Shown here: in pieces, positions 24,472 to 37,500 of the stretch | Position numbering within the stretch: the first letter of the stretch is position 1 | Layout: each line of letters starts with the position of its first letter | NCBI RefSeq assembly: GCF_964340395.1 | Contig: NC_135570.1 | Coordinates: 15,521,822-15,585,821, forward strand | Reading direction: 5' to 3' | Length of the DNA stretch: 64,000 nucleotides | DNA from: Glandiceps talaboti | Lineage: Eukaryota; Hemichordata; Enteropneusta; Spengelidae | Made by a program: the position numbers and the translations under genes | The notes under the pieces: generated by a model | Told to the model about the DNA's origin: nothing | Seen by the model: the letters and a program-made list of their open reading frames with translations, nothing else | The model's database searches: none

Positions 24472-25150
24472 CATGCAAATACAGCACTTGTATTACAGTA
24501 TTACAGTAGAATACTTCTAATGCTGGGAGGTGATATTGAAACAAACCCTGGCCCTCCAACTCCAAAGGTGAAAGCAACAAAACAAGTAACCAGTGGCACA
24601 TTTCATCAGGGATCACTGAGATTTCTGAGTACATCCACAGGGGCCATTAAATGTATGACAAACAGTCTCATTGCCCTTGCCTACTCCCAAGTTGTAGATA
24701 CGTCATGGAATAATAACAATATTGATGAAATACTCCATATTGGGAAATGACTTTATGATAACATTTACCCTAATAGACTAAGTAGAAATACCTCACATAA
24801 TCTACAAATACAGGATTTGAAAGCGAGCTTTCTGATCAAGTCAAAATATTTTACTTGTATTACTTCATTCGTAGGTGTTATGGGTAAAAACTTCTCAGAC
24901 ACTGATCATGCTTTTCCCACTTTGGAAACTGCCCTTCCTTGAAAAGGCACAATCTCATAGTTCATGTACAATTTTGTTCCTACAAGACTTTGAAATGGCA
25001 TTATCTAAAAAGGCCAATGTACTACATCTACAATGTACATTCGTACTCCATTTCAATTTCCAAAGTTATTGACTTCCATACGGAAGCAAATATTTGGAAA
25101 CTTGCAACACCTCCTTATACAAACATTTCATTGAGCTTCAGAACATTTAC
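24472..25150 (+). pseudogene. Decayed 2A peptide plus cysteine-protease-like domain, transposon type
   Basis: The frame opens after a stop at 24469 and runs through a hydrophobic lead into a perfect 2A-like box, GDIETNPGP (24529-24555). That box is the ribosome-skipping consensus DxExNPGP, known from non-LTR elements and some receptor genes of sea urchins and other invertebrates. About 20 residues later come GTFHQGSLRF and a Cys block, IKCMTNSLIAL, then IDEILHIG. I recall this arrangement from papain-like, herpes-tegument-type (C76-like) protease domains in invertebrate repeats; the putative nucleophile is the Cys of KCMTNS. A TGA at 24748-24750 breaks the frame, the text resumes as LYDNIY in the same frame, and a frameshift leads to a NVHS word where such proteases carry their Asp-x-His motif. 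The 2A box is certain; the protease assignment is from memory of the motif and is moderate. Confidence 0.6.
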
Positions 25151-25324
25151 AATCCCAATGTTCAATGACTGCTTATTTCCATATCTAATGATCTTTTGCA
25201 GAAAATGATTGCACATCCATAAAGAATTGACCAACTTCTATGACACTTGCTACTCATGTTGATCATACATATATTTCATATGCCCTAATACATTACACAA
25301 ATTCGTGTTCATTAATTGATTGTT

Positions 25325-25960
25325 AGCCCCAAAAGGGCAAGCCCGACATTGGCTACTACGTTAGGTCCCGTCCATCCGTCCATGCATCTGTTCTTTGGAG
25401 TGCACCTGTATCCCCAGCATGCATAAACGGATTTCAACCAATCCTGGTGCAAATATCATAGAGGGCATATGCACATCACTTGGTTTTACGACTCTCACAA
25501 CAACAGCAAAATAGCGGTCATATTTGTCGTAAATATTCACATTTCGCCGAATTAAGTTTAACAAGTGCCTCCACCCATGTTATCTATGACAAGCTTTTTA
25601 ATGGCACATTGACCACCATCTTCGAGGTCAAATAGCCATATTATTAGCAAAGTGTGTATGTATATCTCTGATATGTATGGACTGATTTCAACCAAACCTT
25701 GTACAAATGTCAGATGCTATGCTCTGCATATACATGTACATATCACTTCGTTTCACAACCCCCACGATAACAGCAAAATGGCGACCATATTTGTCGTAAA
25801 TATTCCCATTCTAGCTGATAAATCTTGACGTTTATAACAGATAGAGACCTTATTCAAGTGCCTTTGTGGTGGTTATCAATGATGAGCTTTCTAATGACAC
25901 ATTGACATTTGACCTTGACCTTCATTTTCAGGGTCAAATAGCTATGTCTTCCTATTTTGA
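25325..25960. repeat. Dispersed hairpin-headed repeat, copy 2, with doubled body
   Basis: Starts AGCCCCAAAAGGGCAAGCCC and CTACTACGTTAGGTCCCGTC like copy 1. The body then occurs twice in tandem (about 25390-25640 and 25650-25950). Each body has ATTTCAACCAA, GCATATGCACATCACTTGG or its variant, CATATTTGTCGTAAATATTC and CAAATAGC. The first body is shortened in its middle. Copy 1 has a single body. Confidence 0.78.
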
Positions 25961-26229
25961 AATGCTTAAGATAATATAAATATTAATGCTAATGTACCTG
26001 AAATTGTCAAGGATCTACACATAATATATAAGAAATGAACAACCCTTTCAGATGTTGTCAGTGTATCTTTTTGATTGGCTTAAAGGCCATGCCATAGTTG
26101 ATGTCCTTTTTGAACTGACAGCCTGTGACATAATGTACAAACTAAACAACTTGTTCTAGTCACTGCAAGAAATATTTTTTTGGGGTTATGTCTTCCATGA
26201 AGACTTGTTTATCATAATATGAGGGGTTT

Positions 26230-26870
26230 GCATAATAAATCATTTTAAGTACTTGGGTTATATCCAGGAATGTAGTCTTCAAATTCAACATTATCAGGTA
26301 CATACATCACAAAGTACATGTGTTCTTAAAATATTCTTGATGTACTTTTTAATTCATTTTCAGTAATTTGGCTAGATCCCAGGAAGGCACTCTTCAAATT
26401 CAATATAATTTGATACAAAAATCAAACATAACACAGCGTGTAGCTTTTATTTCAAATGAGTAATCTGCATAACTAATGACTGATTGTCAATAATTAGGCT
26501 ACAGCTTAAGAGTGCACATTTCAACTTCCATATACTTTGGTACAAATCGCACGTCCTATAAAGGTTGTTGATGTAGCTATTAGTTTTAATGTTTCATTTG
26601 CATAATTAATAATTTTCGGTAATTAGGCCAAATGTTAAGAATGCAATTTTCAAATTCCATATAATTTGTAATAAGTCATTTGCATAATTAGTAATTTTTA
26701 TCAAGAAGGCAATATCTTGAGAATGCAAACTACTAGTTTCATATGAACCTGCACCGATGATAACAAAACCCATGTCTGATAATGATATTACTTGGTGTAG
26801 CTTTTAATTTAATTTGCATAGTTAATGATAAAAGTACATTTAAATAAGGTTTGTATATTCTTCATACCAA
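26230..26870 (-). repeat. Octamer-type repeats, several units, minus orientation
   Basis: Four or five diverged units carry TTTGCATAATTAATAATTTT, CGGTAATTAGGCCAAATG, TTAAGAATGCA and TTCAAATTCCATATAATTTG. They are the reverse of the array at 13.8-15.4 kb and more diverged from each other than that array's units. Confidence 0.7.
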
Positions 26871-27929
26871 TAATACAGAAATGATATACAGCTCTTTCTT
26901 TTACGAATTTGTATCATTACTCAGAATGTATTAATCTGGTTGTTTCAGCTATACTTTACTTTCTTGAAGATGCTGCAAGTCCAACACTACTGACATGTAT
27001 GATGTTACGAAGGCTGGAGATAAAGTCTGCACTAATACAGATTAATGTTTATCTTCAATTAACCTCAACAGAGATAAATATATATCGTATCAAACTGACG
27101 CCAACTTTTATCAGCCATAACACTAGATTGTAGTCGATTAGATAAAGTTACAAGTCACATCTCAAGTGGTAAGCTGTACAAATCCACAAACCACAGAATC
27201 CCGAGGCCATCACCTATATAGTTTTACATAGTAACAACTATTTGTCGCCAACACTATATGACATGGCATAGACTGATATATAATATACAAAACATGTTTT
27301 ATGCCTGACAATGCAATCTGTTCGATTGATTTGTACATCTTTGCTTAACGCTTGTCAACAATTTTTAGTAAAGGTCAAAGGACCCTTTGCTTTCCGAAGC
27401 ATGCGTTTGAAATCAGCTGTATGTGACTCAGATTGATGAGAAAAGTTTAGGTAATTTGGATCAACTTTGTATCAAATTGTTGGCAAGGTTCCGTGTTTAT
27501 CTTAGCAGACCGTTCACAACTTGTTGATATATATATATAAATTCTATAGTATCTGAAAACAATGACCTTTCTTGTAGGGTTTCCGTAGTTTAAATCCAGG
27601 TACGTTTATTTTACACCCGATACATCAATGACTTGCCAGCCACTGTTAGAAAGGCTCCAGTAATTATGTATGCAGAACTAACCCCGAAAGTCAATGTCGT
27701 TATTGAATAATTCAAAGAAAGTTCGTTATAACTGATATAATGGAGATCACACTATAAATATCTAGTTATGGGGTAACGATAAATGTAGTCAGTATTTGCC
27801 TCATATGTGATATTCTCATCATGATGTTCATGTGCCTCGTATAGTATGTCTCATTCGGATGTGCACGGATCTACAGACGGGTGGGCACACGGAGGGATGG
27901 CACCCACTGTACTAATCGCTCGCATGATA

Positions 27930-27964
<35 letters not shown>

Positions 27965-29572
27965 CTGTGTGGTTAAATCAATTACCATTGTGACATGAAT
28001 TGATTTTAACTAAATATGCTTGGGTTTCCTTGACCAGAGTAACAGCCAAAGTTTGAAGAGTTTATCTATCTGGTGCATAATACGACAAATGTACCAAATT
28101 TCACCATTTGCTTTTCTCATTACATTTTTTAATTCACCATATTTTGATTTTTTAATTTAAATAATGACATTGATAACTTCTGTGATAATGATGATGTGTA
28201 CTATCAGAATGCATACTACCTTATAATGTATATATTACATTAGCATAAATGTGAAGTAGTGTTATACACGGTCAGGAATTTTTCAATACAAAATTCACAC
28301 AATCTGTTGTTTTCCATAGAATAAAACGTTACTCCCTTTTTATACTGGTATTTCATATAAAATGTTATAATTGGATAGTTTGAGAGGGGAAAACGGTGAT
28401 CGCCATACTGGGATAAGTGATCACCATACTGGGATAAGGAAGCATTCTTAAGATGACATGTATAATCTCATATTAGATATGGCAATTACCCATGTATTAG
28501 ATCGATAGAGTATCACGTTTTGAAAGAAATGATAGGGATGTTATATCGTTACGGGTTGACAACACAGTAAACTCAAACCGTACATTACGTGTAGTTATCC
28601 ATTAATGATTTCATTGCATGCCACTTCCATCTCAATGATTGCAAAAAAGCCTTCATGATTTATGATAGACGAGTGACATAAATACCAATCCTCGGCGATA
28701 TAATACAAAAATAATGCGATCTTCTATCTGTTAAAAAATGTATGATCTATGGACAAGTAACATGACAATTTTCTATTTAGCACTGATTTTATTATATTGT
28801 ATTATATGCGTATAAATGTCAAATGTATGTTTATACATGGATACAATGGTTAACACTATGACAATAGCAATATCAACAAATCATCATCTAATGAACATTT
28901 TAACTGTTGGTCGTGTAACATCAACTATTTATTTGTATGATATATGTATTTTGTTTCGACTTGTAAACTGACTTTATTCATTTAGATAATACATCTATCT
29001 TACTTAGTTGTAATTTAAATGGATGTAATATGACATGTACACAAACCAAACACCTCACAATGGATTGCAGGAAGTACTAAAAAAGTTATTTTTCATGAGT
29101 GATGAGAAGTATATTGCTGTCCTATTTTATCTCACTGTCCCGCTGTTAGTATTATGTATGTATACAAGAACGTAACGATTTCTTACGAAAGAGCGATCGT
29201 CATGCGATAATCATGCGTAATGACTGAGGGAGAACACCACTCCAGGAAATAAAGATATTATCATTAACTGCGGGTTCCAGACAGTCATTACATGATTTCA
29301 CATCGCTTAATTTGCAGTGATGGACAATTGCAAGATGAGTCTTAGCATATATATATAATTATTCATTAGATGTAAAGTGACTATTCATGACTCCTAAGTG
29401 CTTCTTTCCTTCACATAAATAATTATGCATATTTAGTGTGCCTTTAACGGATAATCTTACCCATTGAATACGGTACATCATTCACTAAAAGAACAATAGA
29501 GGTGAAAAAAGTGTTTCCATTTGGTTTCCTTGGCAACCGGGCGAAAATTGTGTGATGTGCAATCATAATTTT
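26871..29572. other. Unique AT-rich stretch, no gene seen
   Basis: Holds a (GT)n run (about 27934-27966) and a 21-bp direct duplication of GTGATC(G/A)CCATACTGGGATAA at 28397-28438. Otherwise no repeat, TIR or frame longer than about 75 codons. Confidence 0.5.
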
Positions 29573-29826
29573 TTCAAAACTATACACTGTACAAATGATA
29601 TATCCTATAAATGGTATAGATTTACTGTTCTCAAAACTATAGACTATGCAAATGACATAAATTGTATAAATATAATTTAGTCAAAATTACAGACTATACA
29701 AATATACTGTACTCAAACCTATGGATAATTGACACAAACTATGCATTGTATAGATAAGTTTTAGTAAAATGTATAGACTGTTCAAATGACAGAGTTAATA
29801 AAATTGCATAGCTATACTTTACTCAA
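29573..29826. repeat. Diverged ~50-bp repeat, about 5 copies
   Basis: Units begin TCAAAACTATA(G/C)ACT and include TGCAAATGACA and ATTGTATA(A/G)AT words. They differ in length from about 32 to 58 bp, indicating an old array. From here to 30840 the DNA is unique and AT-rich with no gene seen. Confidence 0.6.
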
Positions 29827-30845
29827 CAGTGTTTTCTATATATATTATATACTTTACTGAGAAGTTAAAATCATGTACTTGTAATTGTCTGTTTATATTT
29901 ATCTCCATATTAAAGTAGTCGACGTTGGGATATTTTCCTCACAAAGGAAATTGAAACATGCATCAGCATCTAAGCCTTAAAATTGGTTAACTATATAGTA
30001 CGTTGGAGTTACGCTTATCCATATCATATGGACATAAGGATTCATGCAACTTATATCAACCCTATACGCCGTCTTCTTAATCATGTGTATGGTGTCGTGA
30101 GTGCCAGCTCAATTCAAATATGTGCTATTACCGTGTAATCTTTCCCCAAAAGAGAGAAATGAACACTTAATGCGGCATGAATGATGTTGCATGTTGTTCT
30201 GCCAGTCGATGTATAACTTAGCCACAAGCCATGCCTTCTGTTACTTAACATGTCAGTTTGGACTGTGCTTTCGTTAAGTCCAGGAAATGGCATTCATTGT
30301 TAGGACTAAATGACGATTAGCTTGGTTGATAGTCGATTGTAGACGCCGAAAACATAAATCAAGCACATTAGGCGTGCATTCAACGGCCTATTTCATATAT
30401 TGAAGGGTCATAACTGTCTCTATTGATGAAACATATTTACTTTTCCCCAAGCGGATCTTGTTCTGGGATATTCGTATTGACACAGCTAAAGGCATATTCT
30501 GGAAACTAATTACTGAAGTGCATTGCCGATCTTTCACCCAAAATGTAAGGAGAATTGCCAGTCATCTGTTAAAGTGACGAGTATACAGGTCAGACACAAA
30601 TAGTTGTTCACACCAATCACAGCCTACCTAGAGATATATAAATGCTACGTTAATTATGTATTTACTAATATAGTCAAACATATCATGAAGTGGTCATTGT
30701 TGTGATACAAAAAATAGTGACGTCAACAACAAACAAGGCCTTCACAGTTTACTACAAACGTTACAATGGCGTAACATAATCAGTAAGCTTCTCCTGGTGA
30801 ATAGAATGGCCTGTTTCATTTCTACTATATCAGACTTGTAAATAG

Positions 30846-30847
<2 letters not shown>

Positions 30848-30935
<88 letters not shown>
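30848..30935. repeat. (TA)n array next to a hammerhead ribozyme
   Basis: About 44 TA repeats. On the minus strand it directly follows the 3' flank of the hammerhead ribozyme (30967-31035), separated by TTTGGTTCAAATTTTCAAAA and a few bases. Confidence 0.97.
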
Positions 30936-30938
<3 letters not shown>

Positions 30939-30966
30939 GTTTTGAAAATTTGAACCAAATTATATG

Positions 30967-31035
30967 CTATAGACCCAACAGAACTGTTTCGTGAGGTGCG
31001 TATTCCTCACTCATCAGGGGTAGAATGGAATATAG
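30967..31035 (-). ncRNA. Hammerhead ribozyme, type I, apparently intact
   Basis: Read on the minus strand, the conserved core is complete. CTGATGA is followed by a perfect 6-bp stem II (GTGAGG/CCTCAC, loop AATACGCA), then GAAA. Stem III is short (ACA/TGT with a GTTC loop), and the cleavage triplet is GTT. Stem I pairs ACCC with GGGT, has a 9/1 internal loop, then pairs CTATA with TATAG. Type I hammerheads with a very short stem III are known in Penelope-like elements and retrozymes of animals. The adjacent (TA)n array and the NELVSSCRH-like relic upstream fit that context. Self-cleavage would fall after the T of GTT, at about 30977. Activity is inferred from structure. Confidence 0.85.
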
Positions 31036-31200
31036 TATCTGCGTTTCCTTACCGTTAAATTCTATTATTCTAATGTTCCTAACAGGGAATATCTACCTAG
31101 TAACATAGCGTATTAGCATAATTAATTGTTCTGTAATAATGATTTATGTCTATGCCTACACGACGACACAAGTTCATTCCGTTTATTTAGAGTGCAACGA
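31036..31200 (-). mobile_element. Probable Penelope-like 3' fragment upstream of the ribozyme
   Basis: The minus strand at about 31150-31195 reads NELVSSCRH, very close to SELVSTCRH on the plus strand at about 59680-59712, where the DNA is also bounded by (TA)n. The shared word, the hammerhead and the (TA)n flank suggest one retroelement family. Stops are frequent and the element body is missing. Confidence 0.4.
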
Positions 31201-31271
31201 TGAGGTTGACAAATTATAATATACTTTTCAGTTATGCAGAGATTACATCTCTGACTGGAGCTGTTGTACGG

Positions 31272-31519
<248 letters not shown>

Positions 31520-31926
31520 GTGTGTTACCTTCAATGCATCTTTTAACTACGAGATATCTTTGTGATTATTTCATTTTTAAGGATGGATGGTGTCGACCGT
31601 AAAAATAGATAGATAGACGCCCTCCTTGGATAGCAAAGAATAAAAAAAATCAGCCCCACACGTTCTCATATAAACATATAAACTCAGTCTAAAGTAGGAA
31701 TATTTGTACACTTAGCTGGTGTCAATGAATTGTAATGTATGTCAGAGGAGAATATTTCCCTGCTACAAAAATGTTCCGTTTTCGATTGCCTTCAGTTCAC
31801 AAGATTAAACCCGAGTATTGTAATACTTCACTTACATCTTCACATAGAGAAGATTAAGATCTTTCTAAATATATATGTTTTATTGGATGTTTAAGGTAAG
31901 CATGTACAAAGAAATACAACAAATTT

Positions 31927-32185
31927 GACATATATAGCTACGAATCCACCCAGGTTTCACATACATAGCTACGAATCCATCCTGGTTTCACATACATAGC
32001 TACGAATCCACCCTGGTTCACATATATAGCTACGAATCCACCCTGGTTCACATATATAGCTACGAATCCACCCTGGTTCACATATATAGCTACGAATCCA
32101 CCCTGGTTCACATATATAGCTACGAATCCACCCTGGTTTCACATACATAGCTACAAATCCACCCTGGTTTCACAGATATAGCTAC
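31927..32185. repeat. 30-31 bp minisatellite, about 8.5 copies
   Basis: Unit TAGCTACGAATCCACCCTGG plus TTCACATATA. The copies with a TTT in GGTTTCAC are 31 bp and those with GGTTCAC are 30 bp. The shorter, more uniform copies are in the middle, as expected for unequal exchange. Confidence 0.93.
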
Positions 32186-32246
32186 GTCTTGGAGATTGTC
32201 ATTCGTTAATTAGTATTTTATTTTTTCAACATGCATATCTTGTGAT

Positions 32247-32273
32247 ATATATCTATCTATCTATCTATGTATA

Positions 32274-32356
<83 letters not shown>
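32247..32356. repeat. (ATCT)n then (TA)n microsatellite
   Basis: Five ATCT units lead into about 40 TA repeats. Confidence 0.95.
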
Positions 32357-32360
<4 letters not shown>

Positions 32361-32401
32361 TCTTACGAAGAATTTGCGATTCATGACACATTTCAATCTT
32401 G

Positions 32402-32546
32402 CCGTGGAACCCAATGATCACTTAATATACCCTTGGCTCCGTCTAGATATGAATGTGTTGCTCATGGAACCCAATGATCTCCAATGTACCCTCCGTGTAG
32501 ATACGGCATCGTGCCGTGGAACCCAATGATCCCCCATGTACTTTTG
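32402..32546. repeat. 52-60 bp repeat, about 2.5 copies
   Basis: GTGGAACCCAATGATC recurs at 32404, 32464 and 32516. Between copies are related CCCTCCGTGTAGATA and GGCTCCGTCTAGATA blocks. Confidence 0.85.
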
Positions 32547-34300
32547 ACTCTACATAGCAAATCGTCGTGTATGTTCACGTTTTTGTTTAGGTTCTCATTC
32601 TGAGTTAATTGCTTATAACCCTCGGTTTTCCTTCGAGGAAGTGATTCATCAAGCAGTTGTAATAATGGATGCATGACACGCTACAATTACTTTTTTAATT
32701 TGCTGGGTATTAGTTTTTCTACATTCTGTACAATATGCCATAGATTCTACTAGCGCTATATCACTCGAGGGAATGGATTCAGATTAATGGCGCCTACATC
32801 GAGCGAACACACAAAGGCAGACGGTTATGTCACTTTGGTTGACACATCATAGATAGTCATCAACAGACATCCCGTTTGCCAGTATAGCCAAGTTTCTAAA
32901 ATGTGAAATGATCGCAATTACGTCTACAAGTGTATAAGAAATATTAAAAATGAAACACTTCTTGTTGACGAAGTTATGCAATTGTCAGTGTTTTACGTTC
33001 GTGCCAGTACTACCTAACGTTACAGGAAAAAAGCAAGTCATGTTGCCTATCACACAAAAGAAAAAAAACAACTTCACAAAGAGCTATGCGCAAATAATTA
33101 TTTGGAACGCGTTTTGTCGTTAATGCCTCTGCAAGCATGGAAGGCTTAGATTAAGACAGTTTTCACTTTGAATGTAAATTGGATCCTTGCTTTCTGAGAA
33201 ATTTTCGTACATAGAAGAAAGCTCCTTTCATTAAACTGATGAGGAAATATCGTAAGAAAAGGAGGACTGTTGTGTTGATATACGTAACGCATCGACACCA
33301 TTGAGTTCATGTATTAGAAAAGGCAACAGATGTGTGAAATGTAGATGAAATATTAACCATGTTTCTTAAAGGACCTTTACAACAAACATTCTGTTCTCTT
33401 GAAGCAATACATTGTGCAATTTATACTGTGTGATTTGAGTAAACATAGCATTTTAATATATTGCAAAATTGTTATGATCAAATAGCCGTCGTATATAGTG
33501 TAAAATGATATTATAACTGGTCATATTTGGTAATAACATAACCTACATATCTCAAGACAGATTTCTTATCATTTTCTCAACAGAAATATACAAACCTTTG
33601 GCTAAAATTAATCTACGATAAGTTTCTAACCGATGGCAAGTAAAGTAATGCTTTTATCTAATGGAGACAAGTTTGACTATCTCTTTCGAGAAACAAGAAT
33701 ATGTCGCAGCAGTGATGGTTCGGAAATGGACTAGTGTCAAGATAGCTTATCTAAACAAGCTAATATCACAAAACTCTTGTCAATCACTTAATGTTAATGG
33801 GAAAGTATTTTCTTTACAGTGACGGATTCAACTACACAGTCCTTTATGTTTGAGCTTATTCAAAGAAAAGATCACAAAGAGATCCGCTCAGTAGGACTTA
33901 CTATTGCAAAAAGGATAAACAATGTTAATTTGTATGAATCAAATGGTCAGTTCTTTTGGACACTGATTAGTAATAATTTCTTTATTCATATTATCACTTC
34001 GCTGATTGTGTTTGTGTTATGTTGGATGTTGTCCATATGTACATCTTGTTAATGTAATGCAATGTAACGTAATATGAAAATTGTCTTTGATAAAACACCA
34101 AAAAAACAAGCTAATATCAGACAAATCAAATGAAAAGACAGTATAATTAGAACGAAAATTTAATATCCCATTTGGGAAGTGATTCAAATATAGGATGACT
34201 TTCTAATTTAAACCATTTCTCTTATTGAGGCTGTTGATTATCTATGTCTATCTTACATAAAGATTCGTTGTCTGATCATTTAAATCATAAATAGCATGTT
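32547..34300. other. Mostly unique stretch; one unrecognised short frame
   Basis: No arrays. A 77-codon plus frame at 33819-34052 follows an acceptor-like TTTTCTTTACAG and ends in a hydrophobic stretch (IIHITSLIVFVLCWML-like) that could be a membrane segment. I do not recognise it, and no partner exon is evident. Confidence 0.4.
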
Positions 34301-34302
34301 AT

Positions 34303-34433
34303 GTGTGTATGTATGTATGTATGTATGTATGTATGTATGTATGTATGTATGTATGTATGTATGTATGTATGTATGTATGTATGTATGTATGTGTGTGTGT
34401 GTGTATGTGTGTATGTATGTATGTATGTATGTA

Positions 34434-34464
<31 letters not shown>

Positions 34465-34520
34465 ATGTATGTATGTATGTATGTATGTATGTGTGCGCTC
34501 GTGAGTGTGTGTGTGTTGAT
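34303..34520. repeat. (TATG)n microsatellite with GTGT interruptions
   Basis: About 45 TATG units broken by two GT-rich blocks. Confidence 0.97.
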
Positions 34521-37500
34521 AGTAGGTTGCTTTGAACTTTTTGTGTCCAACTAAATCACAGATCCATCAATTTATGACACAAAGGGTAATATATTGATCA
34601 TGAAGATACTAGTTATCTGGAACAGATTTCTGGTATAAAAAAGAAATAAACCTTCTATGATAATAACTAAGTTATAAGGTGTAAATAAAAACAATTAGAT
34701 AATCGCATGATAAATTAATATTACTTCTTTAGTGATAACATAATTTTATTAATATCTTTCCATTAATAAGTTAGAATATTAAGAAACTATGGTAATCATT
34801 TTTCTTAAAACCGATAACTAAGACAGAGAGCATGTCGTAAAATATTTCCGGTTATGCAACCATACCTTGAGATAATTTGATTAAATTATTTTCTAATATA
34901 AAGTAACATCAATTAAGCTCTGACAAAGTGGAAGTAGCCATGCAATGTTCAACTGTATAGTTTTATTAATCTAATTTAACTTACTATTGTGGAAGGACAA
35001 CATTGATGGCATACATTGTCTACTATATACTGACATCACTATGTGTAGCCAAAAATACAGACTAAATATTTCGGATCTGCCAGCTTCCATAACATTTTAT
35101 AAGTTTTGGGGTTACAGTGTTTTTTAAAACGATTGCTTGAATTGCTATGGTTTTCCAATACCCTCCCCTTCCCCTCCAAGCGACATTGCATTATGAAAGA
35201 GATAACGATAATGTACATAAAATTATAGACGGAGCTGTGCACCTAAAGTAAACAGTACAATACAGGTGGGGAAATTCATCTACGTTTTCAAAATAGTAGA
35301 AAAGAATATAAATATGGAACTTGGGTGAATAAGACAAGATTATTGTGTCATCAGAAAGGATTGTCATTAATTTGGTTCCTTTCATAGCTAATGCTGTCTA
35401 GTCGATAATATGCAAATTATGTACTTGTGTTGGTTTACGAATAGTGTTAATGCCTTGCAATGGCCCCTTGCAAATCGGATTTCACATCATCATGGCAACG
35501 GCAATGGAAACTTCCAGAAAAAACAATGAAAATTTTCCAAAATGACATCATAAAAACAGACTGACACGTAGGAGTTGTGTTTTTGCAATGTTCTTACACA
35601 TTCGACTTCTTCACCTAGTTTATTTGTAGTACCTGTCTTCTCTTTATCATAGTCATTTCTTTAAAATATATTATGTCTAGTCTTTATATTTATTGCATTT
35701 CACGTTAGAATAATGCATGACATTAACAGCCAATCAAATAACACAATTATAATCTTTCATATTCTTTTTGGATAAAAAAAGTAGCTATCTACTGACCTAA
35801 CAATCGTTTTACATAAATATTCATATATTCAAGCTTCCTTTTCGTTGCCTCAATCCGCAATCCATAGAAGAAACGTTAATACACATTCATATTGCAAAGG
35901 TGTTTATTTTGTAATTCGAAGGTTACATACATCTACTGGGATATACGCCGTAAGGGGCATTTACCCAACGTTGATGTATTGTCCTTCGTTTATCTAATTT
36001 TGATGTTGATGAGCGAATTCATATCTTTCGTTGTATAAATAGCAGAAAAAAGTAAAATCTTGATATGAATTTAGGACGCGTTAAACGCCAAGTGGTAAAA
36101 AGACGTCACGATTGGCAATATAATGCTTAAAGACACTAGAACATCTCACCTATTAAAACATCGTTCTCAAAATGAATAAGCTATTTCAGACCTATGTGGA
36201 GAAAGCCATTTTACTACGTTGACTTATCTCAAACACATTTAGTGTCTAGAAGCTTTAACTGAGAGATTTCTGTCATATTACCTCAAGTTAGTGTTCCAAG
36301 CAATGTCTATTATAGTATTTGCTATCTCTGGAGACGGTTCTTTTAAAAGCTTCTGTAACTGTCTATCTCTATTGAAGCTGTAGTACTGATGTAAATAGAA
36401 GTTACATTTATTGAAAGGTGACTGGAAATGCATGTATAATGTGAAGTCTTTGTAACTGTCGGTACAAGAGACGCAGAAGAGCAACAACTTCCGGCTATCT
36501 AGATGAGGTCTACCTCCTGATAAATGGAATTACCCACAGCCATATTATCGACTAGTTATATATGCAACGTCTTTGCTGAGAATTCTGTTATCAGTAACAT
36601 TCAACGTGATATGGCGAGTGTCAGTACTACATTGATGGCGCCATGTCTTACAGTCAGTGCAAGTTATGTCGATTCGGTCATTAATGAATCCAACCGAAGT
36701 GAGCTGGACTTTTTTCCGATAATTTTGGCATCGAGGAGGGGCCTCTACTACAAACTTGCATAACCTTGTTTCCATTGATTACAGTGACTTTAACAGCCAT
36801 TTCCCGACTAAATGCGAGGACCTAGTTCATTTAGGAGACATTTTATTGTTCATCGCTTGAATATAACTGCAGATGGGTAACGGTAATGTATACACACTTT
36901 GTTGCGATATCGGCACTTTCATAAACCGGTTTCATGCATTTGAAAGTGTACATATTACTGTACATTGTTATTGTTTGAGTTTCGTTTACATGAAATGTGT
37001 TTCTCACTCAAGGTCTCTTAAATATCCCCCATCAACCTGCCTACTGTCTTATAATGGCTTTTACAAAGTCGATGTTAATTCACTCTCTATTATAGCATTG
37101 CCAGGATAATTAATACGTCCAAAAATAATTTTGAAGAGGTTGTTAAATCTATACCCAGTCAGAAGAAATAATTTAGTCTGAAATGATTTATCCATTTTCT
37201 TAACTCAATTGTGATATGAATGTGGGTTGGTTCGCATCTTATATCATATTTACATTTTGTTAATTACGCTATCACATCTTGTCTTTATGATAAATATATT
37301 GCCTGTAAGGGCAGGGAATTTGATTAGTGGACACCTGGTCTTTGCATTATTCTACAAAAAGGATGTATTATGTTTATGGGTGTTTATTGTTTAAACTTGA
37401 TGTCATCACGGATGTTAGAGTAAACTTTTAACTTCGATGGAAAATTCTTCTTTAACATATGTCGTAAAACAACCCTAGCGATGTAACGCGAAGCAATTTC

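Noticed and set aside
33236-33262. CTGATGAGGAAATATCG, another hammerhead-like start
   Set aside because: No GAAA box at the right distance and no stem I or III pairing.
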